Positions 16,783-24,379 of a stretch of 64,000 bases of DNA are shown here, in pieces. The notes beneath the pieces were generated by a model. The model saw only the letters and a list, made by a program, of their open reading frames with translations. It was not told where the DNA came from and searched no databases. Both the position numbers and the translations under genes were made by a program. Origin of the DNA: Onstottus_B arcticum (GTDB lineage Bacteria > Acidobacteriota > Blastocatellia > UBA7656); NCBI GenBank assembly GCA_038040485.1, contig JBBPIE010000005.1:124001-188000 (forward strand). The letters run 5' to 3'. The stretch's first letter is position 1. The number at the start of each line of letters is the position of its first letter.

Positions 16783-17013
16783 ATGCCGACAGAAGCAATT
16801 ACGATAAAGGTAGACAGCGAAGCGGCTAAGGTATTCAACATGGCGCCGGCGGAAGAACAAAGGAAAATCGAAGCTTTGCTGAGTCTTTGGTTGAAAGAGA
16901 TCGCTGCGGCCGATGCTCGCCCTCTGAAAGAGGTGATGGCCGAAATAGGTCGGGAGGCCCAACGGAGAGGAATGACCCCAGGGATATTGGAATCCGTGCT
17001 TAATCGGAAGTAG
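16783..17013 (+). CDS. Small hypothetical protein, 76 aa
   Basis: The ATG at 16783 has AGGAG six bases upstream. The product begins MPTEAITIKVDSEAAKVFNM and is mostly helical. The short N-terminal strand followed by helices resembles small RHH/antitoxin-type proteins of Acidobacteria and Cyanobacteria, but no toxin follows directly. It lies in a mosaic of small accessory genes downstream of the palindromic element. No function is assigned. Confidence 0.5.
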   Translation: MPTEAITIKVDSEAAKVFNMAPAEEQRKIEALLSLWLKEIAAADARPLKEVMAEIGREAQRRGMTPGILESVLNRK

Positions 17014-17076
17014 CCGAGTTTGAAGGTGAAGTTATGATGACACTAGAGGACGACAGCAATGGAAAGGGGTGGAAGC

Positions 17077-17490
17077 ATGGCAACCTCTGAGACTCCTATC
17101 AAACTTGAGTCGCGTGGCGCAATCCTTGAGGAGAAGGTCACACAACTCCAGCGCAAGCTGGAAGCCGTCGCACCTGAAGCCAAACCCTGGTGGCAGTACA
17201 TGGTCGGGGCTTTTGCGAATGATCCAGCCTTTGAAGAGGCCATGCGCTTAGGGCGAGAGTACCGGGAGTCGCTGCGTCCCAAGAAGCGATTGACGATCTC
17301 GTCAACGGTCAAGATGTCCGGCCAGTCAGGGTGGCTGTCTAGCCGTGCCGAAGATTCCGGGCGTCAATCACCTCGATGCTACAATCAACAAATGGAGACC
17401 CTCAGACATGTCACTCACAGAGTTATTTCCAGATATAAAAATGTTGGCGCGCGCGGACAAGTTGCGCCTCATGCAGTTTCTCGTGGTTGA
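17077..17490 (+). CDS. Small antitoxin-like protein, probably with an aberrant 3' end
   Basis: The first about 68 residues (helical region with LEEKVTQLQRKLE, then AFANDPAFEEAMRLGREYRE and LRPKKR) look like a compact small protein usually found next to PIN or other toxin genes. After that the frame reads through sequence that makes better sense in another frame (VNGQDVRPVRVAV then stop at 17341-17343) and through the start of a HicA-like gene. The tail to 17490 is therefore probably not native. ATG 17077 is preferred over 17059 because AAGGGGTGG precedes it. It is likely a decayed module. Confidence 0.4.
   Translation: MATSETPIKLESRGAILEEKVTQLQRKLEAVAPEAKPWWQYMVGAFANDPAFEEAMRLGREYRESLRPKKRLTISSTVKMSGQSGWLSSRAEDSGRQSPRCYNQQMETLRHVTHRVISRYKNVGARGQVAPHAVSRG
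17345..17382 (+). pseudogene. HicA-like toxin N-terminal remnant
   Basis: The GTG at 17345 opens VPKIPGVNHLDA, which matches the start of many HicA mRNA interferase toxins (V/M-PK-x-x-G-VNH). The similarity stops after 12 codons, and a different small gene begins at 17408. This is a truncated fragment joined to unrelated DNA. The match is short, so confidence is limited. Confidence 0.35.
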
Positions 17491-17620
17491 CCTGGCGCAA
17501 GAAGAAGGTATTCCACTCCTCTCAGGCGATGCCGAGTATCCGATTTGGACGCCATTGCACGCCTTCGATGCCGCGGATACGCTGTTGCAGATGTTGCAAA
17601 CGCATCAGGGCGAACCATGA
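17408..17620 (+). CDS. Small conserved-type protein paired with retropepsin-like gene
   Basis: The 70-residue product starts MSLTELFPDIKMLARADKLR, has a helical N-terminus with LMQFLVVDLAQEE and ends with a segment containing YPIWTPLHAFDAADTLLQML. Its stop overlaps the next ATG by four bases (ATGA), the standard sign of translational coupling with the aspartyl-protease-like gene. I recall similar two-gene pairs in cyanobacterial and Acidobacterial genomes. A toxin-antitoxin-like or regulated-protease arrangement is conceivable, but the function is unknown. Confidence 0.6.
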   Translation: MSLTELFPDIKMLARADKLRLMQFLVVDLAQEEGIPLLSGDAEYPIWTPLHAFDAADTLLQMLQTHQGEP

Positions 17621-18042
17621 CAACCCCCGTGCGTTTTGCCTATGCGGATACTGCGGCGAGCCGTACAGATGGGACTCGGTTAGCCTACTTGCCGATAACG
17701 TTGAGCCATGGGACCCATGTGCTGGCTGTTGCGGGGTTGCTGGATACGGGCTCGACGGTCAATGTGCTGCCATATCCCTTGGGTCTCCAGCTTGGCTTTG
17801 TGTGGGAACAACAGCCGACACAAGTGCACTTGACGGGAAGTCTTGCCAGACTGCCGGCGCGAGGTGTGATCGTCTCGGGCCAAGTGGAATCGTTTCCACC
17901 GGTAGAGCTTGTATTTGCATGGACGCAAGTGACAGACGTGCCAATGATCCTGGGACAAGTGAACTTTTTCATGGAATTCGATGTGTGCTTTTTCCGCTCC
18001 CAAGCAGCGTTTGAGGTCAATCCAAAAGGCCAGGCGCATTGA
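17617..18042 (+). CDS. Retropepsin-like aspartyl protease
   Basis: The 141-residue protein contains the aspartyl protease motif GLLDTGSTVNVLP (about 44-56) within a beta-rich single-lobe domain, and a second hallmark-like GQVNFF segment near the C-terminus. Like retroviral proteases it would need to dimerise to form the active site. There is no signal peptide, so it is cytoplasmic. It is translationally coupled to the 70-residue gene upstream. The substrate is unknown; the upstream product is a reasonable candidate partner. Confidence 0.7.
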   Translation: MTTPVRFAYADTAASRTDGTRLAYLPITLSHGTHVLAVAGLLDTGSTVNVLPYPLGLQLGFVWEQQPTQVHLTGSLARLPARGVIVSGQVESFPPVELVFAWTQVTDVPMILGQVNFFMEFDVCFFRSQAAFEVNPKGQAH

Positions 18043-18073
18043 GGTGCGCGCGCGCATTGTGTACAAGGCGATG

Positions 18074-18164
18074 GAAGAAATCGACGCGGGGCATTAACAC
18101 ACCACAACGTGATATCGATCTGATCAAGGCTCGTTTGAAAAGATTGAAGGAGATGCTGCGATGA
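18074..18164 (+). pseudogene. HigB-type toxin C-terminal remnant
   Basis: This stretch encodes a frame ending TPQRDIDLIKARLKRLKEML. It matches the last about 30 codons of the intact Gp49-like toxin gene at 39320-39667, at high nucleotide identity. The first three quarters of the toxin are absent, replaced by the end of the retropepsin region. The stop overlaps the start of the antitoxin remnant as in the intact copy. Confidence 0.75.
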
Positions 18165-18483
18165 AGAGCGAAGAGCTAAAAGTAGTGCGGGGCAGCGGAA
18201 ATGTTTTTCGCGACCTCGGGCATGAGAAACAGATGCCCAACAGTTCAAGGCCATCCTCGCCGCTGAAATCATCAAGGCGCTTGACCGGGACGGTCTTAGC
18301 GTGCGCGCCGCGCTCAGCCGCACCGGGATTGCGGCGGCCAACTTCTCGCGTATTCCGAATGCCGACCTCCGGCGGTTCACTGTCGATCGCCTCATGTCGA
18401 TCATCAACCGGCTCGGGTCGCGCGTGGAAGTGAGAGTCAGAGTGCGGCGCGGTGAACCGCTGGCGCCTGAGGCAACAGCATAG
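18161..18483 (+). pseudogene. XRE-type antitoxin, frameshifted copy
   Basis: It is homologous along its whole length to the intact antitoxin gene at 39664-39987. A one-base deletion near 18228 (GAGAAACAG here, GAGAATGCAG there) shifts the frame, so the helix-turn-helix part continues only in another frame (from 18301, containing RTGIAAANFSRI). With the toxin truncated as well, this is a dead toxin-antitoxin locus. Confidence 0.8.
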
Positions 18484-18495
18484 ATGAAGGGACGC

Positions 18496-18849
18496 GCCGG
18501 GCGATGGCGGCTTCGTCAGATCGAAGGCGTCAAGCCCTTCAAGAGCGACGATCCCGACTCAGAGCGAATCTTCTGGCAAGAAGGTGGCGTGCATCAGAAC
18601 CTGACCTTCCCTGTTCATCCTGATCCAGTGAGCGGAATGCACTGCTGGCATCAACGAGTGCGAGTCGAACGCGCAAACTCAGATGGCAAGTACGGAGACG
18701 TGGTCGTTGATACGAAAGCTTCTCACGAGGTATATCGCAAGTGGCTCGAGCTGACGCGCCCGGCCCCTGGCCCCGGCGGCTTGCGTCGTCCGCTCTGGTT
18801 CTCGCGCCCAGGTCGGCCGGATAACGAGACTTACGTAATAAAGGATTGA
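18496..18849 (+). pseudogene. Second, diverged copy of the molybdopterin oxidoreductase 3' end
   Basis: This segment encodes the last about 116 residues of the 940-residue oxidoreductase again (for example GGVHQNLTFPVHPDPVSGMH), ending in its own stop codon. It differs from 16211-16564 at scattered, mostly silent positions. No 5' part is present; the sequence before it is the dead antitoxin. It is not expected to make a functional enzyme. The silent-site divergence suggests origin from a homologous gene rather than recent duplication. Confidence 0.85.
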
Positions 18850-19160
18850 GGATTTGTCGAGACTGATTATCCTGAATGCACGGTCATCCTTAGACTCCAA
18901 GAGTTTACATAAGCTTGCGCGAAGCAACTTGTCGAATGATGAGTGAATCAAGCGACGAGATTAACTCAGAGGGCATGGGCTTATGCGGAAGAATCTTCTG
19001 GTATGACAGGATTATGCAGGGCCGCATAATTCGTTCGGCGTGTTGAGAGAATGAGCCAGTCCCAGAAGCTCCTGACCTCGCCACCTCTGAGCATCCCCCA
19101 CCGCCTCTCCGGTACAAAACAGAAGCGATAAGAAGAGGCGATGCGTCGACGAGGAGCAGC
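18850..19160. other. Intergenic region before the SIR2-like gene
   Basis: No coding sequence was seen. It contains a perfect small palindrome (ATTATGC at 19011-19017 with GCATAAT at 19024-19030) and a GGAG ribosome site for the next gene. Some short stretches (TTATGC) recall attC cores, but no full attC structure could be drawn. Confidence 0.35.
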
Positions 19161-20342
19161 ATGAAACTCATTCTCTTTCTCGGGGCCGGGGTCTCTGTGC
19201 CGTCTGGCCTGGAGACTGTTGACCGACTAACAAGAAAGATTCTTCGTTCCACCTACCATCAGAATGTCGACAGGACCTTCAGTCCTGGACCTCAAAGAGA
19301 CCAGGCGCTGCGACAGTCAGACGTCACGCTGCGCGTTCGGACATTTCTGCGATGTCTCAGCAGGTATGACGAACGCGGCAGCAAGAACGCTGTATATCGC
19401 CGTGGCGCGCCGACTTATGAGGACCTCTTCTCTCTGTGTCAAGAACTGTACCTATGGCACATCGGGCTGACTGATAACTCGATCTCTACGTCATTCGTGG
19501 AGTCGATTGAGCGTGTTGCACGCCCATTACTGAAGGGAAGGAGCCTTAAGACTCGGATACGCGATCTCGGCTCTCTCGCTGGGAATGCCTGCGCCTTTAT
19601 GCAATCAGCAGTGGCCGCAGCGCTTCAGTCTCAGCACCTAGCTGGGTTCGAGCTGCTTCTAGAGCTGACCACGACCACGACCCCAACGATCGAACAGTTG
19701 AATATCGTCACGCTGAATCACGACACACTTGTCGAGCAGTATCTGACTCAGAACGGTGTCGCTTTCGTCGATGGATTCGGTCCCCGCGATGGCGACGTCC
19801 GCTGGTATGACGATGGTGTCTATGATTCCGCCCAAGCCAGAGTAAGGTTATTTAAGCTCCACGGTTCTGTGAATTGGCGCGAGTTCGTCGGAAGACTCCG
19901 GCCGGCCATTGTCCTTGGACCCGACATGGCGCAAATTGCGGACGGTGAACAGAGGCAGCTGGAACTGCGTCTTCGCACGCCATCATTTCTATCAGGTGTG
20001 AACAAAGCGATCGCCTATCAACGAGGAATCTACGCCGACGCCCATTTTCGATTTCACGAGGTGCTCCGTCAATGCACAGTCATGGTGATGTCAGGTTATG
20101 GATGGGGCGATACCGCCATCAACTGGAGGTTAGATACGTGGTTGGATCAAAACAAGCGCAACACCATAATTCTGCTGCATCCTCATCCGGATGAGATAGT
20201 TCAGCGGTCAGTGATCGTCGGGAGTGCTTACGATTACTGGACTCGGGGCGGGCAGCTGCGTGTGGTGCCCAAGTGGCTATGCGAAACATCAATGCGCGAC
20301 ATTGAGGGGGAAGTGCATTCCGCTACCGCGTCTAGAGCCTGA
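19161..20342 (+). CDS. SIR2-like domain protein (putative defence NADase)
   Basis: The 393-residue protein begins with the SIR2-like nucleotide-binding signature LILFLGAGVSVPSG (about 3-16). It also has TLNHDTL (Asn-His-Asp region, about 192-198) and KLHGSVNW (catalytic His region, about 232-239). These place it in the SIR2-like group known from anti-phage systems such as Thoeris-like, DSR and Avs-associated NADases, which deplete NAD+ on infection. It could act alone; the neighbouring genes are separate cassettes. ATG 19161 has GAGGAG upstream. No trigger partner is evident. Confidence 0.75.
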   Translation: MKLILFLGAGVSVPSGLETVDRLTRKILRSTYHQNVDRTFSPGPQRDQALRQSDVTLRVRTFLRCLSRYDERGSKNAVYRRGAPTYEDLFSLCQELYLWHIGLTDNSISTSFVESIERVARPLLKGRSLKTRIRDLGSLAGNACAFMQSAVAAALQSQHLAGFELLLELTTTTTPTIEQLNIVTLNHDTLVEQYLTQNGVAFVDGFGPRDGDVRWYDDGVYDSAQARVRLFKLHGSVNWREFVGRLRPAIVLGPDMAQIADGEQRQLELRLRTPSFLSGVNKAIAYQRGIYADAHFRFHEVLRQCTVMVMSGYGWGDTAINWRLDTWLDQNKRNTIILLHPHPDEIVQRSVIVGSAYDYWTRGGQLRVVPKWLCETSMRDIEGEVHSATASRA

Positions 20343-20410
20343 GAACGAATGCATTCTGCGACGTAGGATGACTAGGCCGATGAATTCCAACCGTGGGAAA
20401 AGGTTGGGAG

Positions 20411-20495
20411 GAGCCAGGCTTGAGTTTGTTGACATTTCGAACATGGTCGCGGCTCAGTCTCCGCGAATCGCAAGAGACTCGACCCTAACACCGTC
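20411..20495. repeat. Composite-element left part, partial copy
   Basis: About 85 bases match the left end of the dispersed element seen at 25823, 37827 and 43530, including TTGAGTTTGTTGACATTTCG and GAGACTCGACCCTAAC. The right part is missing. It lies between the SIR2-like gene and the first attC-like site. Confidence 0.7.
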
Positions 20496-20629
20496 CCCCT
20501 GACTCTTGCTCACTCCAGTCACAACCGGTCGATTCCCACGCCTATGAGCTCGACTGCCATTGCCTCAAGCGACCTGGATCACTCAAAGCCGAATTGCGAA
20601 CGCGATTCAATGCCCATATAATCGGCTGC

Positions 20630-20739
20630 GGTTTAGTCCAATGGGTTCTTTGCGCGGTGTTCGCCGTCGAACCATTCGCTCAACGTGATTCCAATGCTCC
20701 GCGGCGGCGAAACCCCGCAAAGAACCTTGTACGTTAGCT
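20630..20739 (+). other. attC-like recombination site (degenerate)
   Basis: An imperfect palindrome of about 110 bases: GGTTCTTTGCGCGGTGTTCG (20644-20663) pairs with the complement of CGAAACCCCGCAAAGAACC (20708-20726). The right end is ACGTTAGCT (core GTTAG at 20733). The left core is poor. It lies 11 bases before the ATG of the DUF4062-TIR gene, the expected place of a cassette junction. Confidence 0.5.
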
Positions 20740-20749
20740 AGCGGAGACC

Positions 20750-21706
20750 ATGGCAAATCTCTTACTGAAGATCTTCGTTGCTTCGCCTGGCGACGTATCC
20801 GCGGAGCGGGACATCGTCTCATTCGTCGTCGACGAGTTACGTAGAACAATCGGCAACATCCGCAAGGTCGAGCTTGAAACAGTACGCTGGGAAACTCACT
20901 CATGGCCGGATGTTGGCTCGGACGCCCAGGACGTGATCAATAGCCAGATCGGAGAGTACGATGTGCTGGTTGGTGTTATGTGGAAGCGTTTCGGAACTCC
21001 CACGAAACGCTCAAAATCAGGCACGGAGGAGGAATTCGAAAGAGCATATCAGCTATTCAAAGATTTCGGCCGACCCAAGATCATGTTCTACTTTCGAACG
21101 ACTCCTTTCTATTCGACAGACCGCGAGGAGTTGTCTCAGTTTCGCAAGGTCATCGCTTTTCGCAAGAAGCTGGAGAAACTCGGCGTGCTTTTCTGGCAGT
21201 ACGATCAACCGCTGACTTTCGAACGTGATGTTCGGGAGCACCTAATGCGTCGAGTGCTTGAACTTACGGAGCCAAAGACGCCGCCGAAGATCGTCGGATT
21301 GCCTCGCATATTCATAAGCAGTGCCCGAGAAGATGTCGATCGCGTATCGCCAGTGTACAAAGCGCTTGTAGCCGCTGGCTTTAACCCGTGGATGGACATA
21401 CAAGATCTACTTCCCGGGCAAGATTGGGTCGCGGAAATCCAGAAGACGATTAGTCACGCTCATTTCTTTCTGTTCTTTATATCCGAAGCGTCTGTGTCCA
21501 AGAGGGGCTACCTTCACAAGGAAATCAGTGCGGCCATCCGCGTCCTTTCGAAACGCCACGATGGAGAGCCTTACATCATTCCCGTTCGGCTAGATGCTGT
21601 TGAACCGCCGCGGGAACTCATGCAATACCACTGGGTAGATTTATTCTCGTCGGATGGCATGGAGAAACTCATACTTGCATTGAAGGCCGCATGGCAGGCG
21701 ACATAG
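20750..21706 (+). CDS. DUF4062-TIR fusion protein (putative defence NADase)
   Basis: The N-terminal half (about 4-150) is DUF4062 (KIFVASPGDVSAERDIV at the start, VGVMWKRFGTPT at about 74-85), a Rossmann-like domain common in nucleotide-signalling and defence proteins. The C-terminal half (about 186-318) is a TIR domain: PRIFISSAREDVDRV, then a helix with the candidate catalytic Glu258 in YLHKEISAA. TIR domains cleave NAD+ or make cyclic ADP-ribose signals. The gene fills one cassette between attC-like sites and is terminated by the attC at 21725. DUF4062 may be the sensor; that is inferred. Confidence 0.82.
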   Translation: MANLLLKIFVASPGDVSAERDIVSFVVDELRRTIGNIRKVELETVRWETHSWPDVGSDAQDVINSQIGEYDVLVGVMWKRFGTPTKRSKSGTEEEFERAYQLFKDFGRPKIMFYFRTTPFYSTDREELSQFRKVIAFRKKLEKLGVLFWQYDQPLTFERDVREHLMRRVLELTEPKTPPKIVGLPRIFISSAREDVDRVSPVYKALVAAGFNPWMDIQDLLPGQDWVAEIQKTISHAHFFLFFISEASVSKRGYLHKEISAAIRVLSKRHDGEPYIIPVRLDAVEPPRELMQYHWVDLFSSDGMEKLILALKAAWQAT

Positions 21707-21724
21707 AGGCACAAGTTCAATGCT

Positions 21725-21817
21725 GGCTAACTCGGGCGTCCGGCGGAGCGCGCGAATCGCAGTTCGTATGATAACTTGGAGTGTTCGGCGCGCGCCCGCT
21801 GACGCCTGCCGTTTACG
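21725..21817 (+). other. attC recombination site A
   Basis: The left core GGCTAAC (21725-21731) and right core GTTTACG (21811-21817) bound an imperfect palindrome: GGGCGTC, GCGG and GCGCGCG on the left pair with CGCGCGC, CCGC and GACGCC on the right, with unpaired bases of the kind integrases recognise. It lies just after the DUF4062-TIR stop codon and shares the GCGCGC/CGCTGACGC arms with the site at 24239. Confidence 0.75.
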
Positions 21818-21849
21818 CATCCATAACTCCGATAGGTAGGTAGACTGAG

Positions 21850-23124
21850 TTGGCAAAAAGCGACATCCCACAGTGCTTTATTAGCTACTCTTGGGAAAGT
21901 GAGGACCACAAGGATTGGGTCAGGCAACTGGCCGATAGACTTCAGCGCAATGGGGTGTCTACATTCCTTGATCAATGGGACGTGCTGGCCGGTATGGATA
22001 TTGCCCAATACATGGAGACTCGCATACGTGAATGTGAATTCGTCCTTCTTATTTGTACACCCACCTTCGCTAAGAAGGCGAATATGAACAAAGGCGGCGT
22101 GGGCTATGAGAAAGCTATCGTTACCGGAGAAGTATTTCAGGGTACAGCTCCTGACAAAAAATTTGTGCCGCTTTTACGAGTGGGGATGCCAAGCACGTCG
22201 CTTCCTTCGTACCTTAAATCGAAAGCTTATGTTGATTTTCGCAAGGGGAAAGACTTTGAAGAATCTTTTGAGTCACTACTCCGTCATATCTTCAATTCAC
22301 CAAAGCACGTTCGCCCTCAGCTTGGTAGGCCACCCTCTCTAAAGCCTGTCAAGCGTGAAACTTCTGACAACCTTTATCAGGCTCCCACAACATCTTCTCT
22401 CAAGCCCCTTGCAAAACCCACACGTTCAGGAAGAGCAACGGCTAGAATCCCTAAGACTACGCGGAAGACAGGGCGACCATCGTTAAGGACAGAAAAAGAT
22501 TACAACCGTAATGTTTTTATCAACTGCCCGTTTGATTTGGAATATAAACCCATACTGAATGCGATTCTTTTTACTGTGATAAGTTCCGGATTTCGGCCAC
22601 GCTCTGTTTTGGAAATTAGTGATGTGGGTGAAAGCCGATTTCAGAGGATTTTTACCCTTGTATCTGAATGCAAGTTCGGGATACATGATATATCGCATAC
22701 ATCGGGACCTTCAGGCGCATCACCAAGACTCAACACCAGTTTTGAGTTAGGCATTTTCATGGGTGCCCAGAGGTTTGACCAACATCGCAAGAGGCGAAGG
22801 TTCTCATTGATACTAGATAAAGAGAGACATCGTTATCAAGCCATTCTTTCAGATATATCAGGACAAGATATTATGAGCCATGATGAAACCCCAAAAAAAG
22901 CAATGGGGATTGTCACAAACTGGCTTCGGGCAACATCGGGGATATCCTCGATACCCGGTACTTCTATGCTATGGAAGCGTTATGAGAGGTTTTTGAGGGC
23001 GCTTCCGTCTATAAGCAAGAAACTAAGAACATCGCCAGAAGATCTCACTTTCAAAGATCACTCCTTAGTGGTAGCTAGTTGGTTAGAAACGTCAGGTGAG
23101 CTAACCAATTATGTGGATGCCTAA
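21850..23124 (+). CDS. TIR-domain protein with uncharacterised C-terminal domain
   Basis: The N-terminal TIR/SEFIR-like domain (about 8-140) begins CFISYSWESEDHKDWVRQLA; the candidate catalytic Glu87 is in GVGYEKAI. A basic, Ser/Pro-rich linker follows (about 155-215). The C-terminal domain (about 219-360) starts NVFINCPFDLEYKPI and contains FGIHDIS and NTSFELGIFMG, reminiscent of nucleoside deoxyribosyltransferase or TIR-like Rossmann folds. The start is TTG 21850 with AGGTAGG upstream. The stop codon lies in the next attC core, as is typical for cassettes. It is AT-richer than its neighbours. Role: probable NAD-targeting defence effector with a separate sensor domain. Confidence 0.78.
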   Translation: MAKSDIPQCFISYSWESEDHKDWVRQLADRLQRNGVSTFLDQWDVLAGMDIAQYMETRIRECEFVLLICTPTFAKKANMNKGGVGYEKAIVTGEVFQGTAPDKKFVPLLRVGMPSTSLPSYLKSKAYVDFRKGKDFEESFESLLRHIFNSPKHVRPQLGRPPSLKPVKRETSDNLYQAPTTSSLKPLAKPTRSGRATARIPKTTRKTGRPSLRTEKDYNRNVFINCPFDLEYKPILNAILFTVISSGFRPRSVLEISDVGESRFQRIFTLVSECKFGIHDISHTSGPSGASPRLNTSFELGIFMGAQRFDQHRKRRRFSLILDKERHRYQAILSDISGQDIMSHDETPKKAMGIVTNWLRATSGISSIPGTSMLWKRYERFLRALPSISKKLRTSPEDLTFKDHSLVVASWLETSGELTNYVDA

Positions 23125-23221
23125 CAAGTCGTTCGACCGGAGGCCGCGAAGCGATGTTCGTATGATTCTATCAATGCCGCTCGCGGCCCCGGGGCAACTT
23201 GGTCGTTATGCCCCCAGAAGT
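23119..23221 (+). other. attC recombination site B
   Basis: The left core GCCTAAC (23119-23125, containing the upstream gene's TAA stop) and right core GTTATGC (23215-23221) flank complementary arms: CGGAGGCCGCGA on the left pairs with TCGCGGCCCCGG on the right, plus TAAC/GTTA at the ends. It has the standard attC architecture. Confidence 0.8.
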
Positions 23222-23233
23222 GTGAGCGTCACT

Positions 23234-24244
23234 ATGGCTAGTGAAAAGGTCTGGCATCCCCTGGAACGGCCCGAACTGGGCATGGTCAACATGGTGAGCC
23301 AGATTATCAAGGCCGAGGAATGGCGTACTCCAGACCTTCTGACATCCGTGCGGCTGGGGCCATCACTCGTAATTGCGACTGACTACGGGGGCGAACATCA
23401 ATCAGCTTGCTACCGAAGTTTCTCCTTCGTGGTCGCCGACATGCAGTTCCTTTGGTATTGGAATGAGCGGCGAGAGGAGATTCGCAAAACGATTCTGAAG
23501 GATTCTCGACGGCTCTCGTACAAGCGGCTGACCGAGGCTTGTCGGGCACGTGCGCTGGTGCCTTTCTTGCGAGCCACCAACACGATTCCCGGTCTTCTGG
23601 CGACCTTTTTGATTGACAAGCGAATCCAATCGTTGTTTTGCGAGGATACGGGAGACGGTCTACTCAACGAACCAATCGTTGATCGAACGAAGTGGAAACC
23701 GGCGTCATTCGAGAAAATGTTTCGCGTCGCCCATTTCGGCGCGATGCTTGTTTCGGGCTTGTCAGCCCCGGGGCAAGACCTCCTCTGGGTTACCGACCAA
23801 GATGAGATCGCGGCGAATCCTGAAAAACACCGGGAGGCGACAAAGGTCTTCGCCCACGTGATGGCATACTACCTCAAACATCCGATGGGGCACTTCCGCC
23901 TAGCTACGACGCAGAGTGATGATGGCTCGTTATCACTTGAGGACCTGGCGGCCATTCCAGACTTGGCTGCTGGAGCCCTTGCCGCAGTAGCCTCGGTCAC
24001 GGCTTTGGAAGGGGGCTTCGTAAGTGCGAATCTTGTGTCGCCGCTCAGTGCCAATGTCTCCGAGAAGGCACACGCGATTCTCGCCTGGCTTGCGGATGGT
24101 CCGCATCCGTTGCGCCGACTCACATTCTGTGTTGAGCATGTGCCGCCCGACAACTTTAAGGCGAAATTGCTACACACTGTCTTGGAGCGTAGGATTCCGG
24201 AATACGATTGGGTTCCCGAGTTTCTCGCCCGAACGGGGGCCTAA
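23234..24244 (+). CDS. Cassette-borne protein of unknown function, possible RNase H-like fold
   Basis: The 336-residue soluble protein has no firmly recognised family. The N-terminal part has LGPSLVIATDYGG with an Asp after a beta strand, then CYRSFSFVVADM and WNERREEIRKTIL, then LSYKRLTEACR. This layout resembles the RNase H-like DUF3800 group, but the match is weak. The C-terminal half contains an Ala-rich helix (AAGALAAVASVTALEGG) and ends WVPEFLARTGA. ATG 23234 is 13 bases after the attC right core, and its stop is inside the next attC. Cassette neighbours suggest a defence or stress role. Confidence 0.6.
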   Translation: MASEKVWHPLERPELGMVNMVSQIIKAEEWRTPDLLTSVRLGPSLVIATDYGGEHQSACYRSFSFVVADMQFLWYWNERREEIRKTILKDSRRLSYKRLTEACRARALVPFLRATNTIPGLLATFLIDKRIQSLFCEDTGDGLLNEPIVDRTKWKPASFEKMFRVAHFGAMLVSGLSAPGQDLLWVTDQDEIAANPEKHREATKVFAHVMAYYLKHPMGHFRLATTQSDDGSLSLEDLAAIPDLAAGALAAVASVTALEGGFVSANLVSPLSANVSEKAHAILAWLADGPHPLRRLTFCVEHVPPDNFKAKLLHTVLERRIPEYDWVPEFLARTGA

Positions 24245-24328
24245 CTCCGCGTCCAGCGGAGCGCGCAAATCGCAGTTCGAACGTGCCTCGGAGTACTCGG
24301 TGCGCGCCCGCTGACGCTATCGTTAGGT
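24239..24328 (+). other. attC recombination site C (best match)
   Basis: The left core GCCTAAC (24239-24245) matches RYYYAAC and the right core GTTAGGT (24322-24328) matches GTTRRRY. Arms GCGTCCAGCGGAGCGCGC and GCGCGCCCGCTGACGC pair with one extrahelical base. It contains the stop codon of the upstream gene and precedes the DUF4238 gene by 51 bases. It shares arm sequence with site A. Confidence 0.88.
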
Positions 24329-24379
24329 TGCTACTCAACCCGCTCCGGTTTATTTTAAAAGTATGAGGAGGAATTAATA

